From positions 62,001-126,000 of the forward strand of contig JAJDUL010000035.1 of assembly GCA_022826685.1 (NCBI GenBank): DNA of 64,000 nt. The letters run 5' to 3'. This stretch comes from Gemmatimonadota bacterium (lineage in GTDB: Bacteria; Gemmatimonadota; Gemmatimonadetes; Palauibacterales; Palauibacteraceae). The notes under the pieces were generated by a model. The model ran no database searches, was not told the DNA's origin, and worked only from the letters and a program-made list of their open reading frames with translations. This document shows positions 61,820 to 64,000 of this stretch, in pieces. Within the stretch, counting starts at the first letter, position 1. The number at the start of each line of letters is the position of its first letter. The position numbers were made by a program, and so were the translations under genes.

Positions 61820-63055
61820 CTAGCGGCGGCCGCCGGCGATGCGGGCGGCTTCGGGGCGGCGGCGCAGGGCGAGCATGCTCCAGGTGCCGAGGGCCGGGCC
61901 GATGGCGAGGGGCGCGAAGGCCCACTCCCAGCCGATCCACGACTCCCACACCGGGATGAGGCGGATCGTGGCGATCGTGAGCAGGAAGCCGATCGCCGTC
62001 TGCAGGGTGAGTGCGGTCCCGACATACTCGGGTTCGGCGAGTTCGCTCACGCAGGCGGAGAACTGCGCGGAGTCGGCGACGATCGCGAACCCCCACACGA
62101 GACAGACGGCCGCGATCGGCCAAAAGGGACCGCCGAACAGGGGCCCGATGGCGAGACAGCAGGCGCCGCTCACCACCATGCTCCAACTCGTGACCGCCGT
62201 CCGTCCGAAACGGTCGGCGAGGACGCCCGCCGCGGCGGCGCCCAGCCCTCCGGCCGCGATCGTCCCGAAGGCCAGGTAGGAGGCGAGGGAGGCGGTCGTA
62301 CCCGCGCTCGCGTCCGCGGCGAAGCTTGCCGCCAGGAATGCGGGGATCCACGTCCACACGGCGAAGAGTTCCCACATGTGCCCGAAGTAGCCGCCGTTGG
62401 CGAGCATCGTCGCCCGGTCGGCGAAGATGCGCCGTGCGGCGCGGGGATCGAAGGGCGCGGCCGGCGCCTGGTGGGGGCCCGCGCGGAGCCCGGTCGCGGC
62501 GATAATGGCCGCCATGACGGCGAAGCCCGAGGCGAGCAGGAGCACGGGCTGCCAGGCGCCGATCCCGCCGAGCGGCCGCAGCAGGTGGGGCAGCGCGCTC
62601 CCGACCGCGAGAGCGCCGATGAGGATCCCGATCGCCATCCCGCGTCCCGCGCGGAACCAGCCGGCGACCATCTTCATCCCCGGCGGATAGACCCCCGCCA
62701 GCGCGACCCCCGTCACGAACCGGAGCACGACGGTGAGGGCGAGTCCGTCCGCGAACAGGGCGATCGCGGCGGTGGCGGTCGCGCCGAGCAGCGCCGACCC
62801 GGCGATGAGGCGGCGCGGATCCCAGACGTCGGACAGCGTGAGCAGCGCCGAGAGGACCGCGCCCGTGGCGAAGCCGAGTTGCACGGAAGTCGTGAGCCAG
62901 GCCGCCCCGGCGTCGTCGAGCCCCCACGCGTCGCGCAGCTCCGGCACGACCGCGCTGGCCGAGAACCAGAGGCTCATCGCGAGCAGATCCACCAGCGCCA
63001 GGAGCGCGAGTTGGCCCGCCCTCCGCGAACCGGCGTCCGACGAGGGCGGGGTCAT
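61820..63055 (-). CDS. MFS transporter
   Basis: 411 residues, about twelve helices. The loop after helix 2 has DVWDPRRLIAGSALLG, and VTGVALAGVYPPGMKMVAGWF and GVLADRFGRTAVTSWSMVVS match MFS loops. It resembles nitrate/cyanate-type permeases (CynX/NarK relatives) more than sugar carriers, but the substrate is not clear. It lies between acs and the DUF1080 gene on the same strand, 42 bases after acs, so it may be co-transcribed with acs and could move a small acid. Confidence 0.82.
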   Translation of the reverse strand: MTPPSSDAGSRRAGQLALLALVDLLAMSLWFSASAVVPELRDAWGLDDAGAAWLTTSVQLGFATGAVLSALLTLSDVWDPRRLIAGSALLGATATAAIALFADGLALTVVLRFVTGVALAGVYPPGMKMVAGWFRAGRGMAIGILIGALAVGSALPHLLRPLGGIGAWQPVLLLASGFAVMAAIIAATGLRAGPHQAPAAPFDPRAARRIFADRATMLANGGYFGHMWELFAVWTWIPAFLAASFAADASAGTTASLASYLAFGTIAAGGLGAAAAGVLADRFGRTAVTSWSMVVSGACCLAIGPLFGGPFWPIAAVCLVWGFAIVADSAQFSACVSELAEPEYVGTALTLQTAIGFLLTIATIRLIPVWESWIGWEWAFAPLAIGPALGTWSMLALRRRPEAARIAGGRR

Positions 63056-63097
63056 AGGCGGCGGCGGGCGGGCGCTGGCGTGGCTGGCTCTACCCGG

Positions 63098-64000
63098 TCA
63101 GCCCTCGCTGCCGGCGAACTGTTGCTGCAGGCTTCTCACCACGGCGGGATCGGCGAGCGTCGTCGTGTCGCCCAGTGCCCGTCCCTCCGCCACGTCGCGC
63201 AGGAGGCGCCGCATGATTTTTCCACTACGCGTCTTCGGCAGTTCGGCCGCGAAGATGAGGTCGGCCGGCCGCGCAATCGCGCCGATCTGCGCCGCCACGT
63301 GCCCTCGCAGTTCCTGGCGCAGCGCCTCGGAGGTCTCCGTCCCCTCCACCACGCTCACGAACGCGGCCACCGCCTGCCCCTTGATCTCGTCCGAACGCCC
63401 CACGACCGCGGCCTCCGCGACGGCCTCGTGGTCGACGAGCGCGGACTCCACCTCCATGGTCCCGATCCGGTGGCCGGCCACGTTCAGCACGTCGTCGACG
63501 CGCCCCATGATCCAGTAGTAGCCGTCCTCATCCACCCGCGCCCCGTCGCCGGGGAAGTAGATGTCGGGCCACTTCGACCAGTACGTCTCGCGGTAGCGTT
63601 CCTCGTCCCCCCACACCCCCCGCAGCATCCCCGGCCACGGCGACGTGATCGCCAAGTAGCCGGACTCCGCCGGGTTCCCCTCCTCGTCGAGAATCGCCGC
63701 CTCGATGCCGGGGAAGGGGACCGTCGCCGTCCCCGGTTTCGTGGTGATCGCCCCGGGAAGCGGCGTGATCATGATCCCGCCCGTCTCCGTCTGCCACCAC
63801 GTGTCGACGATCGGACAGCGGCCGCCGCCGATGTGGCGGTCATACCAGATCCACGCCTCCGGGTTGATGGGTTCGCCCACCGTCCCGAGCAGCCGGAGCT
63901 TCGAGAGATCGTAGCCCGCCGGCCAGTCGTCCCCCCACCGCATGAAGGCGCGGATCGCCGTCGGCGCAGTGTAGAACACCGTCACCGCGTAGCTCTCGCA
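63098..64000 (-). CDS. acs: Acetyl-CoA synthetase, 5' end cut by window edge
   Basis: The C-terminal about 300 residues. Acyl-adenylate motifs are present: [44 protein letters not shown] and the acetylatable lysine in [13 protein letters not shown]. The reading frame leaves the window at 64000 in [19 protein letters not shown], which is internal to the enzyme, so roughly half of the usual about 650 residues is missing. It makes acetyl-CoA from acetate, ATP and CoA. Confidence 0.93.
   Translation of the reverse strand, partial: CESYAVTVFYTAPTAIRAFMRWGDDWPAGYDLSKLRLLGTVGEPINPEAWIWYDRHIGGGRCPIVDTWWQTETGGIMITPLPGAITTKPGTATVPFPGIEAAILDEEGNPAESGYLAITSPWPGMLRGVWGDEERYRETYWSKWPDIYFPGDGARVDEDGYYWIMGRVDDVLNVAGHRIGTMEVESALVDHEAVAEAAVVGRSDEIKGQAVAAFVSVVEGTETSEALRQELRGHVAAQIGAIARPADLIFAAELPKTRSGKIMRRLLRDVAEGRALGDTTTLADPAVVRSLQQQFAGSEG

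Overview
The window is GC-rich DNA from a Gram-negative bacterium. It carries TonB-dependent outer-membrane proteins, many secreted or lipid-anchored beta-propellers, a peptidase/propeller/BamA-like barrel fusion, an Asp-box (VPS10-like) protein, and a gliding-type ABC exporter operon. This mix is most like Gemmatimonadota, but that is inferred from gene content only; there is no rRNA or other marker gene here. No tRNA or rRNA gene was seen.

Layout. 1-6.3 kb, minus strand: a quinohemoprotein amine dehydrogenase alpha subunit (cut by the window edge, two CxxCH haem sites), a QhpG-like flavin monooxygenase, a lectin-like protein, an NHL propeller and a HupE/UreJ-like membrane protein. 6.4-18.7 kb: two tandem NHL lipoproteins, a TonB receptor, a large Asp-box protein, two tandem proteins that look like TonB plugs without a barrel, a PhoX/DUF839 protein and RlpA. 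18.9-24.3 kb: an accessory island with lower G+C. It is bounded by broken transposase genes and an IS481 element and holds two secreted six-cysteine mini-proteins, a DsbA-like oxidoreductase and a propeller lipoprotein, with a good sigma70-like promoter in front. 24.5-33 kb: housekeeping genes (frameshifted holin-like gene, surface peptidase fusion, nfuA, pyrE, fur, DUF192, fumC). 33-48 kb: gldA/gldFG/DUF4340 operon, a membrane glycosyltransferase-like protein, vapBC, a propeller protein, a sugar-catabolism operon (MFS, Gfo/Idh/MocA, TIM-barrel isomerase) and an S9 peptidase whose 3' end has been duplicated.

48.5-58.2 kb: a second accessory region. It has an AT-rich orphan membrane gene, a beta-lactamase-fold lipoprotein, two small regulatory-domain lipoproteins and a T5-type 5'-3' exonuclease. 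After these comes a probable retron: promoter, structured RNA flanked by a perfect 9-bp inverted repeat, a small ORF, an XRE regulator and a YVDD reverse transcriptase. It converges on an NgoMIV-type restriction-modification cassette with a Vsr nuclease. 58.3-64 kb: proBA, a DUF1080 lipoprotein, an MFS transporter and the 3' part of acs.

The two most interesting systems are the six-cysteine peptide/DsbA/propeller cassette (19.7-22.6 kb) and the retron-like cassette (53.96-55.83 kb). Separately, several genes (qhpG-like, DUF839, pyrE, perhaps rlpA) have no ATG/GTG/TTG at the right place and appear to start at CTG.
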